The notes under the pieces: model-generated
Databases searched by the model: none
The model's input: the letters and a program-made list of their open reading frames with translations, nothing else
Told to the model about the DNA's origin: nothing
Translations under genes and position numbers: made by a program
Part shown: positions 8,606 to 17,749 of the stretch, one piece after another
Numbering within the stretch: position 1 is the stretch's first letter
Layout: every line of letters begins with the position of its first letter
Source: Hymenobacter mucosus
Lineage (GTDB): Bacteria; Bacteroidota; Bacteroidia; Cytophagales; Hymenobacteraceae
Assembly: GCF_900188255.1 (NCBI RefSeq)
Contig: NZ_FZNS01000003.1
Location: 186,001 to 250,000, forward strand
Direction: 5' to 3'
DNA length: 64,000 nucleotides

Positions 8606-11050
8606 TTACGACTGCACGGCACGAAGAATATCGGCAAACACGCCCGAGGCCGTTACGTCGGCACCGGCGCCGGCGCCTTTGATTACGAGGGGTTGCTCTA
8701 CGTAGCGGTTGGTGTAGAACAGCACCGCATTGTCCTTGCCCTGCAAAGAATACAAATCGTGGCCGGGTGCCAAGGACTGCAAGCCTACCCGGGCCTTATC
8801 GTCGGCGTAGCTGGCCACAAAACGCAGCTTTTGCCCGTTGGCCGCGGCCGCGTCGTAGAGTCCGCGGAAATGGGGCTCGTGCACGGCTAGTTGCTCGTAG
8901 AAAGCAGCTACATCGCCTTCTAAGCAGGAAGCCGGCAGAAAGGAGTCGTTGTGGATGTCACTCATTTCCAGAGTGCGCCCCGATTCCCGAGCTAGAATCA
9001 GAATCTTGCGCGCCACGTCTACCCCCGTAAGGTCGAGGCGCGGATCTGGCTCGGTGTAGCCTTCGTCCTGGGCCTGGCGCACTACCTCGGCAAAGGAGCG
9101 CGTGCCGTCGTAGTTATTGAACACGAAGTTGAGCGTGCCCGACAGGACGGCTTCAATGTGGTGTACCTCGTCGCCACTGCGCAGCAAGTCGTTGAGGGTG
9201 CCAATTACCGGGAGGCCCGCGCCTACGTTGGTTTCAAACAAGAATTGGGTGTTGAAGTCGTGCGCCAAGGCCTTCAGGCGAGCGTACTCAGCGTAGGCAG
9301 ATGAAGCCGCTACCTTATTACAAGCCACTACTGCCACGCTACGGGCTAGTAGGGGCGCATAGCCGGCGGCTACGTCGGCGCTGGCCGTTACGTCCACGAA
9401 CACCGTGTTGCGCAGGTTCAGCGCCAGCAGCTCTGCGGTCAGCTCGGTCAAGTTCATGGGTTGGCCGGCTTCTAGTGCGGGCTTCCAGTTGTGTAGGTCC
9501 AGTCCTTCCTCATCCAGCACAAAGCGGGAACTGTTGGCTAGCCCTACTACTCGTAGGTTGAGGCGTAGCTTCTCACGTAGCCAGGTCTGTTGGCGGGCTA
9601 GTTGGTCGAGGAGCTTGCGGCCCACGTTGCCTACGCCCACTAGCACCATATTTACTTGGCGGGTGGTGGCTTCAAAGAAGGTTTCGTGCAAGACGTTGAT
9701 GGCCTTGCGCACATCCTGCTGCCGGATTACAGTGGAGATATTCTTCTCAGAGGAGCCCTGCGCAATAGCCCGGATGTTGATGCCATTGGTCCCGAGTGCT
9801 CCAAACATACGCCCGCTGATACCGGGGTGGTCCTTCATCTGCTCACCTACCAGGGCCACAATAGCTAGGTCATCTTCCCGGTACAGCGGATCAAGGCGGC
9901 CCGCGCTGATTTCGGGCCCGAATTCTTCGTCGGCGGCTTGCTGGGCACGGGCGGCATCGGCCTTGTTCACAGCCACCGAGATAGAATGCTCCGAGGAGCT
10001 TTGGGTTATTAGAATGACGTTGACCTGCTCGCGGGCCAGGGCGGCAAACAGCCGGCGCGAAAAGCCCGGAATGCCGACCATGCCGCCGCCTTCCAGGCGC
10101 AGCAGCGTAACGGCCCCAATGCTGGATAAGCCACGCACCGTAGCCTGGTGGGCGGGCGGCGCTACTTCTACTAGGGTGCCTTCATCTTCTGGAGCAAAAG
10201 TGTTCTTGATCCAGAGTGGAATGCCCTGGCGCATTACGGGTTGAATAGTAGGTGGGTAGAGTACCTTGGCCCCGAAGTGTGACAGTTCCATGGCCTCCTG
10301 GTAGGAAATGCGCGGAATGGGCCGGGCGTGGCGCACGAGGCGCGGGTCGGCCGTCATCATGCCGCTCACATCGGTCCAGATTTCCAGTTGCTCGGCGCCT
10401 AGGGCACCAGCAAAAATAGCGGCGGTGTAATCGGAGCCGCCGCGGCCCAGGGTGGTCGTGCTACCATCATGGGTGGCCGCTACGAAGCCGGGTGCTACGT
10501 ACAGGGCCGCGTCGGCTCCGCTCACGGCTGCCTGTATCTGCGGGTTGGTGGTTGTGAAGTCAACGGCGGCGTGGCCGTAATGGGCGTCCGTGCGAATCAG
10601 CTGGCGGCTGTCGAGCCACTGGTGAGGCGTGTCTTGGGCCGCTAGTGCCGCCGCTACCACCCGCGACGACAGCAACTCCCCGTAACTTACCAGCCGGTCG
10701 AGGGTGCGGGCCGACAGCTCGCCCAGGGCAAATACGCCGTCGCAGATACTTTCCAGTTCATTGCAGTACGTTTTCACTAAGCTGAGCACCGCACTTTGAC
10801 CCGTGATGGGTAGTAGGCTGCGCACCACATCGAGGTGACGCTGCTCCAGCACTTGCAGGTGTTCTCGGTAGGAGGCATCGGCCGCCGCCGCCCGGCGTCC
10901 GGCATCAATCAGCGCATCGGTAACCCCACTCAGCGCCGAAACGACTACCACGGTGGGAGTTCGTTGGGCGGCAGCGTGGGCCAAGGCCAATACGCGTTTA
11001 ATGTTGTCGGCCGTAGCCACGGATGAACCTCCGAATTTGAGAACCTGCAT
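8606..11050 (-). CDS. thrA: Bifunctional aspartate kinase / homoserine dehydrogenase I
   Basis: A fusion of 814 aa. Residues 1 to about 290 are the aspartokinase (KFGGSSVA near the start, LGRGGSDYTAA), about 300-455 are two ACT regulatory domains (SSEHSISVAV and GSSEKNISTVI sites), and about 465 to the end is homoserine dehydrogenase (Rossmann motif VGVGNVGRKL, then VACNKVA and ETNVGAGLPVI with the later catalytic GTLNFVFNNYDG). It catalyses steps 1 and 3 of threonine synthesis, and the ACT domains normally give feedback inhibition by threonine. First gene of the operon; the leader attenuator lies directly upstream. Confidence 0.96.
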   Translation of the reverse strand: MQVLKFGGSSVATADNIKRVLALAHAAAQRTPTVVVVSALSGVTDALIDAGRRAAAADASYREHLQVLEQRHLDVVRSLLPITGQSAVLSLVKTYCNELESICDGVFALGELSARTLDRLVSYGELLSSRVVAAALAAQDTPHQWLDSRQLIRTDAHYGHAAVDFTTTNPQIQAAVSGADAALYVAPGFVAATHDGSTTTLGRGGSDYTAAIFAGALGAEQLEIWTDVSGMMTADPRLVRHARPIPRISYQEAMELSHFGAKVLYPPTIQPVMRQGIPLWIKNTFAPEDEGTLVEVAPPAHQATVRGLSSIGAVTLLRLEGGGMVGIPGFSRRLFAALAREQVNVILITQSSSEHSISVAVNKADAARAQQAADEEFGPEISAGRLDPLYREDDLAIVALVGEQMKDHPGISGRMFGALGTNGINIRAIAQGSSEKNISTVIRQQDVRKAINVLHETFFEATTRQVNMVLVGVGNVGRKLLDQLARQQTWLREKLRLNLRVVGLANSSRFVLDEEGLDLHNWKPALEAGQPMNLTELTAELLALNLRNTVFVDVTASADVAAGYAPLLARSVAVVACNKVAASSAYAEYARLKALAHDFNTQFLFETNVGAGLPVIGTLNDLLRSGDEVHHIEAVLSGTLNFVFNNYDGTRSFAEVVRQAQDEGYTEPDPRLDLTGVDVARKILILARESGRTLEMSDIHNDSFLPASCLEGDVAAFYEQLAVHEPHFRGLYDAAAANGQKLRFVASYADDKARVGLQSLAPGHDLYSLQGKDNAVLFYTNRYVEQPLVIKGAGAGADVTASGVFADILRAVQS

Positions 11051-11064
11051 AGGAAAAGGACAAG

Positions 11065-11116
11065 AAAAAACCCGCTTCGACCCGGTAGCTCCTGAGGGAG
11101 GTTCCGGCGAGGCGGG
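11065..11116 (-). terminator. Attenuator terminator of the thr operon
   Basis: Read on the minus strand, CCCGCCTCG pairs with CGAAGCGGG (one mismatch). Inside, CCGG pairs with CCGG and CTCC with GGAG, and the stem is followed at once by six T residues, 14 bases before the thrA ATG. It therefore stands between leader peptide and thrA as a conditional Rho-independent terminator. Confidence 0.85.
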
Positions 11117-11167
11117 CGGCGAACAATCAAAAAAGAGAAAGAGAAATCCGCAGCCCGCGTCAGCGGG
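11107..11167 (-). promoter_or_regulatory. Thr attenuator: pause hairpin and antiterminator
   Basis: Minus strand. The leader's last codons and stop form CCCGC-TGAC-GCGGG (plus-strand 11154-11167), a compact pause hairpin. Its 3' side, GCGGGC-T-GCG, can instead pair with CGC-C-GCCCGC just before the terminator (nine pairs, one mismatch), overlapping the 5' arm of the terminator and so acting as an antiterminator. A ribosome stalled on the leader's Thr codons would cover the pause arm and free this pairing. Confidence 0.75.
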
Positions 11168-11255
11168 TTGTTGTCACGGTAATCCCTGTAATAATGACAG
11201 CCACTGGGGCCACCAAGATGCGGGGTACTACAGAAAGGGCTCGGAATGAGGCCAT
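11160..11255 (-). CDS. thrL: Threonine operon leader peptide
   Basis: A 31-codon ORF upstream of thrA, beginning ATG-GCC-TCA at 11255 and ending in TGA at 11160. Its last ten residues read ITGITVTTTR, with codons ATT ACA GGG ATT ACC GTG ACA ACA ACC CGC; together it holds five Thr and four Ile codons, most within 12 codons of the stop. This is the logic of the enterobacterial thrL leader, where low charged tRNA-Thr or tRNA-Ile stalls the ribosome and lets transcription reach thrA. The peptide itself is probably not functional. The assignment rests on codon content, position and the coupled terminator. Confidence 0.82.
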   Translation of the reverse strand: MASFRALSVVPRILVAPVAVIITGITVTTTR

Positions 11256-11274
11256 ACGTGCGAGGATTGCGGCC

Positions 11275-11303
11275 GTAAAGTAGGAATTTTTCTGAAAGAC
11301 CAA
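11275..11303 (-). promoter_or_regulatory. Candidate thr operon promoter
   Basis: On the minus strand, TACTTTAC (plus 11275-11282) matches six of eight bases of TAnnTTTG, with TTGG (plus 11300-11303) 17 bases upstream. It would start transcripts around 11268, about a dozen bases before the leader ATG, as an attenuator needs. The match is weak. Confidence 0.3.
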
Positions 11304-11475
11304 CGTTTACGATATCGTGAATTTACATTTTCTACCTCCTTCCCCGGCTCTACTCTGTCTTCCTGTGGGGGTGAGGCGGAAAGATTAACGCGCTGTCAGG
11401 TGCTTTTTGGGGCCGTTGGGCTAGCCTCGTGGTAAGGTAGCGGTCTGGCCCTCTGCCACAAGTAGTTCCGCGGCC

Positions 11476-11506
11476 TTTCGGGGCGCCTTCCATTTGCGTA
11501 CCTTTG
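11476..11506 (+). promoter_or_regulatory. Promoter of prfA, Bacteroidota type
   Basis: TACCTTTG at 11499-11506 is a perfect TAnnTTTG -7 box. TTTC at 11476-11479 lies 19 bases upstream, a three-of-four match to the -33 TTTG. The expected start is about 25 bases before the prfA ATG. Confidence 0.6.
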
Positions 11507-11534
11507 CACTCCCAATCCCTTTTCTGCAGGCACG

Positions 11535-12605
11535 ATGCTAGATAAACTAGAGGCCATCCAACAGCGCTTCAACGACGTGAGCGAACAACTCACGCATCCA
11601 GACGTCATGAGCGACATGAAGCGCTTCAAGACGCTCAATAAAGAATATAAGGACCTGAATAAGATTGTCGTCGAGTACAAGGCCTACCTGAATGTGCTGG
11701 CTAACATCGACGGCGCCAAGGAAGTTATTTCCACCGAGAAGGACGAAGACTTCCGCCAAATGGCTAAGGATGAGCTAGAAGCGCTCTACCCCGAGCAGGA
11801 ACGCTTGGAAGCCGTTATCAAAGACTTGCTGATTCCTAAGGACCCGAACGATTCCAAGGATATTATCATGGAAATCCGGGCCGGAGCGGGCGGCGACGAG
11901 GCTGCCATCTTTGCCGGCGACTTGCAGCGTATGTACATGCGCTACGCCGAAAAGCACGGATTGCGCATGGATTTGATTGATGCTACGGAAGGTACTTCTG
12001 GTGGCTACAAAGAAATTATCCTCGCCGTGAAGGGCGAAGACGTGTACGGCAAGCTCAAGTTTGAATCGGGGGTGCACCGCGTGCAGCGCGTACCCGCCAC
12101 CGAAACTCAGGGCCGCATTCACACCTCCGTAGCTTCTATTGTGGTAATGCCCGAAGCCGAGGAACTGGACGTGGAAATCGACATGAACGACGTACGTAAG
12201 GACCTGTTTATGTCGTCGGGTCCCGGTGGTCAGTCAGTAAACACAACTTACTCGGCCGTGCGCCTCACCCACATTCCTACTGGTCTGGTGGCTCAATGCC
12301 AGGACCAAAAATCACAGCTCAAGAACTTCGATAAGGCCTTGCAGGTACTTCGCTCGCGCCTCTACGAGATTGAGTTGGCCAAGAAAAACGAAGCCGAAGG
12401 TGCGGCCCGTAAGAGCATGATTGGCGGCGGCGACCGGTCAGACAAAATTCGCACCTACAACTACCCCCAGGGCCGAGTAACGGACCACCGCATAGGCTTC
12501 ACGGTGTATAACCTGAGCAGCGTAATGGACGGTAACATTGATGATTTTGTGGAGCAGCTTCGCCTAGCTGAAAGCGCTGAACGTCTTAAGGAAGGCGTAG
12601 CGTAA
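11535..12605 (+). CDS. prfA: Peptide chain release factor 1
   Basis: RF1 of 356 aa, recognising UAA and UAG and releasing the finished protein. The anticodon-like PAT motif is seen in [14 protein letters not shown] near residue 187, which separates RF1 from RF2 (SPF), and the GGQ loop is in [20 protein letters not shown] near residue 230. Length is normal. It is transcribed divergently from the thr operon, with its own Bacteroidota-type promoter, and no prmC gene follows. Confidence 0.97.
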   Translation: MLDKLEAIQQRFNDVSEQLTHPDVMSDMKRFKTLNKEYKDLNKIVVEYKAYLNVLANIDGAKEVISTEKDEDFRQMAKDELEALYPEQERLEAVIKDLLIPKDPNDSKDIIMEIRAGAGGDEAAIFAGDLQRMYMRYAEKHGLRMDLIDATEGTSGGYKEIILAVKGEDVYGKLKFESGVHRVQRVPATETQGRIHTSVASIVVMPEAEELDVEIDMNDVRKDLFMSSGPGGQSVNTTYSAVRLTHIPTGLVAQCQDQKSQLKNFDKALQVLRSRLYEIELAKKNEAEGAARKSMIGGGDRSDKIRTYNYPQGRVTDHRIGFTVYNLSSVMDGNIDDFVEQLRLAESAERLKEGVA

Positions 12606-12644
12606 TAACTTGGCTGGCCGCACGTTTGTCTTCCCAGACGCACC

Positions 12645-12746
12645 AGAACGTCATGCCCAGGAACGACGCATCTATTCGCTACGGTAGTAATCAATAGTAT
12701 TACAACGTCAGCACCTGAGATGCACCGTCCCGCGGCATGACGTTCT
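12645..12746. repeat. Long imperfect palindromic element (terminator-like)
   Basis: The outer 29 bases at each end are an imperfect inverted repeat: AGAACGTCATGCC and its complement are exact at the tips, and GCATCT/AGATGC pair further in, with a 44-base centre. The right end runs into TTTTTT (12745-12751), so it may end prfA transcripts. The layout resembles dispersed intergenic palindromes known from other genomes; I found no second copy in this window. Confidence 0.55.
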
Positions 12747-12764
12747 TTTTTAGCTTGCCATTCT

Positions 12765-14276
12765 ATGCGCTTTCTACTCCCGTTGCTGCTTTTCTTTTCC
12801 GCTTTGGCCTTGCTACCAGGGTGCGAACCCAAGGAAGACATCATCACGACGGATAGCAGTGCCAAGCTCGAATTCTCCGCCGATACGGTGAAGTTCGACA
12901 CCGTATTTGTGACGGTGGGCACGGTAACCAAGCGCCTGTGGGTGTACAACCGCAACCCGCGTGCCGTGCGGGTGGAGGAAATCAGCCTGACTGGTCGTCC
13001 AGGGGTAACGTACAACCTCCTTATTAATGGCGATGCTGGCAGTACGGCTAACAACGTAGAAATTAGGGGCAAAGACAGCTTGTTGGTGCTGGTGAGTGCT
13101 ACCGTAGACCCTACGGCCGGCGACGCGAGGCCTTTTATTGTGGAGGACGACTTACGCTTCCGCACCAACGGCAACAACCAGCAGGTGAAAGTGCTGAGCT
13201 ACGGGCAAAATGCCTACTTCCACGCCGCTGAAACGTTGCCCTGCAATGCCGTCTGGACAGCCGACAAGCCCCATGTCATCTACGACTACGCGCGGGTGGG
13301 CCCCAACTGTACCCTGACGATTGAGCCAGGTACTCGTATATACAGCCATTCGGGCGCCTTTCTGGTGGTGCAAGGACGCTTGCTCATCAACCCCACCTAT
13401 GCGCCTACCGGCGAGTTGAAACCCGATGATAAGAACATTGTGCGCTTTCAGGGCGACCGGCTAGAGGAGGTGTACAACGAGGTGCCGAGCCAGTGGGGGG
13501 GTATCGAGTTTGACCAAGGTAGCCGCAACAACGTAGTTCGCTACACTGAAATTAAGAACAGCGCATTTGGCCTGCTGGCCTATAACCCAAACAACACCCA
13601 GCCGCGTCCCAACATATTGGTGGAGAATACGGTGCTGAAAAATATATCCAGCGCCAAACTAGCTTTTGCCAACGGAGGGCTTTCCTTGGAAGGTGCTGGT
13701 ATTCTGGGTATCTCCGCCGATTTTACGGTGCACAATACCTTGCTCACAAACTGCGGCGAATATGCCGTGTGGGCCGTGCAGGGTGGCACCTACCGGTTTG
13801 ACTACTGCACCATTGCAAACTATACCCCGCAGTTTCGGCGGGAGTCGTCCTCGGTGTTACTGGCCTCAACTATCAAAATCAACGGGGTGACGCAGCCAGC
13901 CGTAGCCCCCAGCTTTATCATGCGCAACTCCATTGTGTGGGGTTCTATTGAGGATGAACTAGCCTTTATTGATGGAGAGCAGTACCCTAGCAACATCAAC
14001 ATCAGCCATAGCCTCTTGCGCACCAAGGACTACGCAAAAGGGGGAGCACTAGACCAAAGTAAAAATGGTAACATACTGAACCCGAGTGAGTCGAGCCGCA
14101 GTATCTTCCGAAGCACTCCGTTTCGCTTCCGCGGCAAGGGCTACGATTATCAGCTGGATACTCTCTCGCCCGCTTCTAACCAGGGCGTACCGTTGCCTAC
14201 TACCATCGACCTGCTAAACCGCCGCCGCAACGCGAACAACCCCGACGTAGGTGCGTACGAGCGGGTAAATCCATAA
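12765..14276 (+). CDS. Right-handed beta-helix-like lipoprotein
   Basis: An exported protein of 503 aa. The signal peptide ends in a lipobox (LLPGC, Cys20), so it should be anchored in a membrane. An Ig-like region (residues about 30-140, with VGTVTKRLWVYNRNPRAVRVEEI) is followed by repeated strand-rich turns (FDQGSRNNVVRYTEIKNS, NTVLKNIS, MRNSIVWGSIED, NISHSLLRTKDYA) typical of parallel beta-helix proteins and the choice-of-anchor group, and it ends in NNPDVGAYERVNP. The substrate or ligand is unknown. Confidence 0.65.
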   Translation: MRFLLPLLLFFSALALLPGCEPKEDIITTDSSAKLEFSADTVKFDTVFVTVGTVTKRLWVYNRNPRAVRVEEISLTGRPGVTYNLLINGDAGSTANNVEIRGKDSLLVLVSATVDPTAGDARPFIVEDDLRFRTNGNNQQVKVLSYGQNAYFHAAETLPCNAVWTADKPHVIYDYARVGPNCTLTIEPGTRIYSHSGAFLVVQGRLLINPTYAPTGELKPDDKNIVRFQGDRLEEVYNEVPSQWGGIEFDQGSRNNVVRYTEIKNSAFGLLAYNPNNTQPRPNILVENTVLKNISSAKLAFANGGLSLEGAGILGISADFTVHNTLLTNCGEYAVWAVQGGTYRFDYCTIANYTPQFRRESSSVLLASTIKINGVTQPAVAPSFIMRNSIVWGSIEDELAFIDGEQYPSNINISHSLLRTKDYAKGGALDQSKNGNILNPSESSRSIFRSTPFRFRGKGYDYQLDTLSPASNQGVPLPTTIDLLNRRRNANNPDVGAYERVNP

Positions 14277-14280
14277 CCTT

Positions 14281-14703
14281 ATGCAGTTTATTCAGAAGCG
14301 CCTGCGGTTGCCGGCTGTCGGTCGGGGTTTTCACTTGGTTACCGATTTGCTGGTGGCTGAGCTGCCAGAGCTAGAGAATCTACGGATGGGTACCGCCCAC
14401 TTTTTCATTCAGCATACATCGGCTAGCTTGAGCATCAACGAAAACGCGGACCCCACCGTGCGCCACGATTTTGAGCAGTTCTTCAACCGTACTGTACCTG
14501 AAAACGCGCCCTATTTTCGCCACACGATGGAAGGCCCCGACGACATGCCAGCCCACATCAAAGCCAGCCTGCTGGGGCATGCTGTGAGCATTCCAATCAG
14601 CAACGGAGAGTTGGCTTTGGGCACCTGGCAGGGAATTTACTTGGGCGAGCACCGGAACCATGGTGGCCGGCGCTGGGTGCTTGCCACACTCATGGGGCAG
14701 TAG
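14281..14703 (+). CDS. yjbQ: YjbQ family (UPF0047) protein
   Basis: A 140-aa protein of the YjbQ/UPF0047 family, annotated elsewhere as a secondary thiamine-phosphate synthase, though its true role is unsettled. Family landmarks are FFIQHTSASLSINENADPTVRHDFEQF, which I quote in pieces: HTSASLSINENADP, then HTMEGPDDMPAHIKASLLG, then NGELALGTWQGIYLGEHR. It starts 4 bases after the beta-helix lipoprotein, so probably shares its transcript. Confidence 0.85.
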   Translation: MQFIQKRLRLPAVGRGFHLVTDLLVAELPELENLRMGTAHFFIQHTSASLSINENADPTVRHDFEQFFNRTVPENAPYFRHTMEGPDDMPAHIKASLLGHAVSIPISNGELALGTWQGIYLGEHRNHGGRRWVLATLMGQ

Positions 14704-14810
14704 CACCAGTTGGACGCCCCAGGGCCCCTGCTGGGCGACGAACTACCACAAAGGCAAGCCATTGGCGAAGTAGTTGCGTATAAACGAGCGAAGCTCATTC
14801 GCCTATTGTC

Positions 14811-15398
14811 ATGCTTACTGCCTTGTTGCTTACTTCTGCCACGTCCTTATCAGCTGCGCTACTGTACGCGGCGGCGTTGCTGGGTCCTGATCAGCAAGGC
14901 CCCCGAAATTCTAGCAGGCAGCAGGCCGAAATAAACCCAACCGCTACGGCGCACACGGCCGGTGCACCAAGTCGGTCTGGGGTAACAACGGCCCGGTTGG
15001 TTCGTCTCACCAATGATTCTTTGGCTGGGCAACCCTTTGGAGCCGAGCCAACGGTAGCAGAGCTACTGCTGGATGGAGGCAAAGTAGTAGCCCGTCGGCC
15101 CTGCCGCAATTTGCACGAGGCTGGGCAGGTAGATACAGTGCTTTTGTTGCGCCATCAAGGCAATACTTTTGAGTTTTACCGTGCGGCGGAAAAAGACCTG
15201 TTGCGTGACGCTGCCATTACAAACTTTCAGCCTTCATACGCTCGCCGCCTACGTACGCGCATGGAAGCCGCGCACCGTCCGGCTATGGGTGTTTCTGAGC
15301 AATTACGCATCGGGGATACCGAGCGCACCAATTACGTGTCGGTTCTGTACCAGGGCGGCCGGCTAAGCGCCGTACACGTAGAACCGTACTTGGATTAA
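14811..15398 (+). CDS. Hypothetical exported protein
   Basis: 195 aa. Residues 1-25 form a hydrophobic signal or anchor (MLTALLLTSATSLSAALLYA), then a low-complexity Thr/Ala/Gln stretch to about residue 60, then a folded part with charged strands and ending in SVLYQGGRLSAVHVEPYLD. I do not recognise the family. Coding character is fair: neighbours leave it as the only long frame and a hairpin follows at 15412. Confidence 0.5.
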   Translation: MLTALLLTSATSLSAALLYAAALLGPDQQGPRNSSRQQAEINPTATAHTAGAPSRSGVTTARLVRLTNDSLAGQPFGAEPTVAELLLDGGKVVARRPCRNLHEAGQVDTVLLLRHQGNTFEFYRAAEKDLLRDAAITNFQPSYARRLRTRMEAAHRPAMGVSEQLRIGDTERTNYVSVLYQGGRLSAVHVEPYLD

Positions 15399-15411
15399 GA
15401 TAAGGCGCTGA

Positions 15412-15438
15412 GCTCAACCACTAAGAAATTGGTTGAGC
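15412..15438. terminator. Hairpin between convergent genes
   Basis: GCTCAACCA pairs perfectly with TGGTTGAGC around a 9-base loop, 14 bases after the hypothetical gene's stop. No T tract, so a weak terminator or 3'-end hairpin. Confidence 0.5.
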
Positions 15439-15486
15439 GTAATCACTGAGCTATGCTGCTACCCAGGGAAACCTGAGGTTCTCGAC

Positions 15487-16065
15487 TTACAGCACCCGCG
15501 TCCGTACGGAATAGCGCACGGAGTCAAATAGAACAAGCTTCTGCACACCGGTCACTTCATAGCTCGTTATTTGGCCTTGGGTGCAGGACAAACGGAGCTT
15601 TTTCTCCGAGTAAAACAGGGCATTATCCTGCTTTATAATGGCCGTAAGCTCTTGCACCTGGTTCGTGCCGTTGGCTGCATTAATCGTCAGCGACTCTACG
15701 GTACCCTCCACGCCAGGTTTGCGCGCGTAGCGCTGCACACCCCCAGCGGAATAAGCTGAGGGTGTTATTGTGTATGCATTGCGTAGGGCCGGCTTGTTGA
15801 TGTCGGCCTGGTAAAAGATCTGTAGTTCCTTGCTCCAATCAGTTTGGGCAACGCGCGTGGTTTCTAGCTGCCCGTTGCGCAACTCCACTTGTTTATCTAC
15901 TGCCGGCTTGCGCTGATTAAGCAATGCTACTTGCTGGTTTAGGAAGCCCTTGACATCGAAGTAGCCGGGTTTGCGGTTTGCTGGGTTCAGGCGCACGGTG
16001 GTATCCTCGCCCGGCCCACAAGCCCCGAGTAGCAGCAAGCTAACTAGTAGCCAAGAGCTACGCAT
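15487..16065 (-). CDS. Hypothetical lipoprotein
   Basis: A 192-aa predicted lipoprotein; signal MRSSWLLVSLLLLGAC places the modified cysteine at position 16. The rest is a soluble, strand-rich protein with several Gln-rich stretches and no motif I know. The ATG at 16065 overlaps the end of gpmI by 8 bases, so the two are co-transcribed. Confidence 0.7.
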   Translation of the reverse strand: MRSSWLLVSLLLLGACGPGEDTTVRLNPANRKPGYFDVKGFLNQQVALLNQRKPAVDKQVELRNGQLETTRVAQTDWSKELQIFYQADINKPALRNAYTITPSAYSAGGVQRYARKPGVEGTVESLTINAANGTNQVQELTAIIKQDNALFYSEKKLRLSCTQGQITSYEVTGVQKLVLFDSVRYSVRTRVL

Positions 16066-17605
16066 TCGGTGTGCTTTCGAGACGCAGCAGGCTCTGACCA
16101 CCCATCACCTCTGGTTGGGGTAAGCCCATCAACTGAAGAACGGTAGGCGCAATGTCCCCGAGCTTACCATCGGCCAAGGTGCCACGGTAGTCGTTGTCAG
16201 CCAAGATGCAGGGCACCAAGTTGGTAGTATGGGCCGTGTTGGGCGAGCCGTCAGGGTTGACCATCATGTCCGCATTGCCATGGTCGGCAATGATGATGCA
16301 CGAGTAGTTGCTAGCCAGGGCCGTTTCTACTACATCCTTAGCGCATGCATCTACCGCCTCGGCTGCTTTCACCGCCGCCTCGAACACGCCAGTATGACCT
16401 ACCATGTCGGTGTTGGCAAAGTTAAGCACCACAAAGTCTGCCGACTTGGCTTGTAGTTCCGGTACTAATGCGTCGCGTAGCTCATAGGCACTCATCTCCG
16501 GCTGTAAGTCGTAGGTGGCCACCTTTGGCGAGTTGCGCATGATGCGCTTCTCACCGTCGAACTCCGCCTCGCGGCCTCCTGAGAAGAAGAAGGTAACGTG
16601 CGGATACTTTTCCGTTTCGGCAATCCGAATTTGGGTTTTGCCATTTGCTTCCAGCACGGCACCTAAAGTATTCTCCAGGTTGTCTTTCTCGAAGATTGGC
16701 GTGACGCCCGTAAACGTGGCGTCGTAGTTGGTCATAGTCAGGTAGTGCAGATTGAGCCGGTGCATTTCATAGGCATGAAAGTCCTGCTGGGTCAGCGCCT
16801 GTGTTATCTCCCGGCCGCGGTCGGTGCGGAAGTTGAAGCAAATAACCACGTCACCCTCCTGAATAGTAGCCAGGGGCTGCCCGTCGGCTCCTACCTTAAT
16901 GATAGGCTTCAAGAACTCGTCGGTAACTCCCTCCTTATAGGAGTCGAGCATGCTTTGGATCAGGTTCTGGGAAGGCGTACCCTTACCGTTCACCAGCAGG
17001 TCGTACGCCAGCTTCACCCGCTCCCAGCGGTTGTCGCGGTCCATAGCGTAGTAACGGCCAACTAGCGTAGCAATTTTGCCGCTAGCCCCGCGCTGCAAGT
17101 GTTGCTCCAGGTCGTTTACGTAGTTCACGCCGCCTTTGGGGTCGGTGTCGCGGCCGTCGGTGAAGGCGTGAATAAATACCTTGTGCACCTCCTGGTCGTG
17201 GGCAATGGTGCACAGAGCTTTCAGGTGCTCAATATGAGAGTGCACGCCACCGTCGGAGAGTAGACCCATCAGGTGCACCGGCTTCTGGTTAGCGCGTGCA
17301 TATTCCAGCGCTTTCTGTAGGGCGGGCATAGCTGCCAGCTTACGCTCCCGGATAGATTTGTTGATGCGGACAAGGTCTTGGTATACCACGCGGCCAGCCC
17401 CAATATTCATGTGGCCCACCTCAGAATTACCCATTTGCCCATCGGGCAATCCTACGGCCTCGCCGGAGGCTTGCAACTTGCTATGCGCAAAACGCTGAAA
17501 CAACGAGTCGACATAAGGCGTACGCGCTTGGTCAATGGCCGATACTTCTTTGTTCTGCGCCAGTCCCCAGCCGTCCAGAATTACCAACAATACCTGTTTG
17601 TTCAT
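16058..17605 (-). CDS. gpmI: 2,3-bisphosphoglycerate-independent phosphoglycerate mutase
   Basis: A manganese enzyme of 515 aa interconverting 3- and 2-phosphoglycerate in glycolysis. The N-terminus LLVILDGWG carries the first metal-binding Asp; the phosphorylated Ser is in GQMGNSEVGHMNIGAGR near residue 60; later metal ligands are in FANTDMVGHTG and IIIADHGNADMM. Length and motif order are normal. It ends by overlapping a lipoprotein gene. Confidence 0.96.
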   Translation of the reverse strand: MNKQVLLVILDGWGLAQNKEVSAIDQARTPYVDSLFQRFAHSKLQASGEAVGLPDGQMGNSEVGHMNIGAGRVVYQDLVRINKSIRERKLAAMPALQKALEYARANQKPVHLMGLLSDGGVHSHIEHLKALCTIAHDQEVHKVFIHAFTDGRDTDPKGGVNYVNDLEQHLQRGASGKIATLVGRYYAMDRDNRWERVKLAYDLLVNGKGTPSQNLIQSMLDSYKEGVTDEFLKPIIKVGADGQPLATIQEGDVVICFNFRTDRGREITQALTQQDFHAYEMHRLNLHYLTMTNYDATFTGVTPIFEKDNLENTLGAVLEANGKTQIRIAETEKYPHVTFFFSGGREAEFDGEKRIMRNSPKVATYDLQPEMSAYELRDALVPELQAKSADFVVLNFANTDMVGHTGVFEAAVKAAEAVDACAKDVVETALASNYSCIIIADHGNADMMVNPDGSPNTAHTTNLVPCILADNDYRGTLADGKLGDIAPTVLQLMGLPQPEVMGGQSLLRLESTPNA

Positions 17606-17749
17606 GGTGCAAAGATATACGGGTGCCGCCTAAACGCGCGCATTTTCCCTAACTTAGCCCTGGAGTAGTGGACTTGGCGGGAAAATACTTGTACTACTAT
17701 ATGATTGGCATAGTTTTCGCAAACTGCATGACGAATTCTCTACTCTAGC

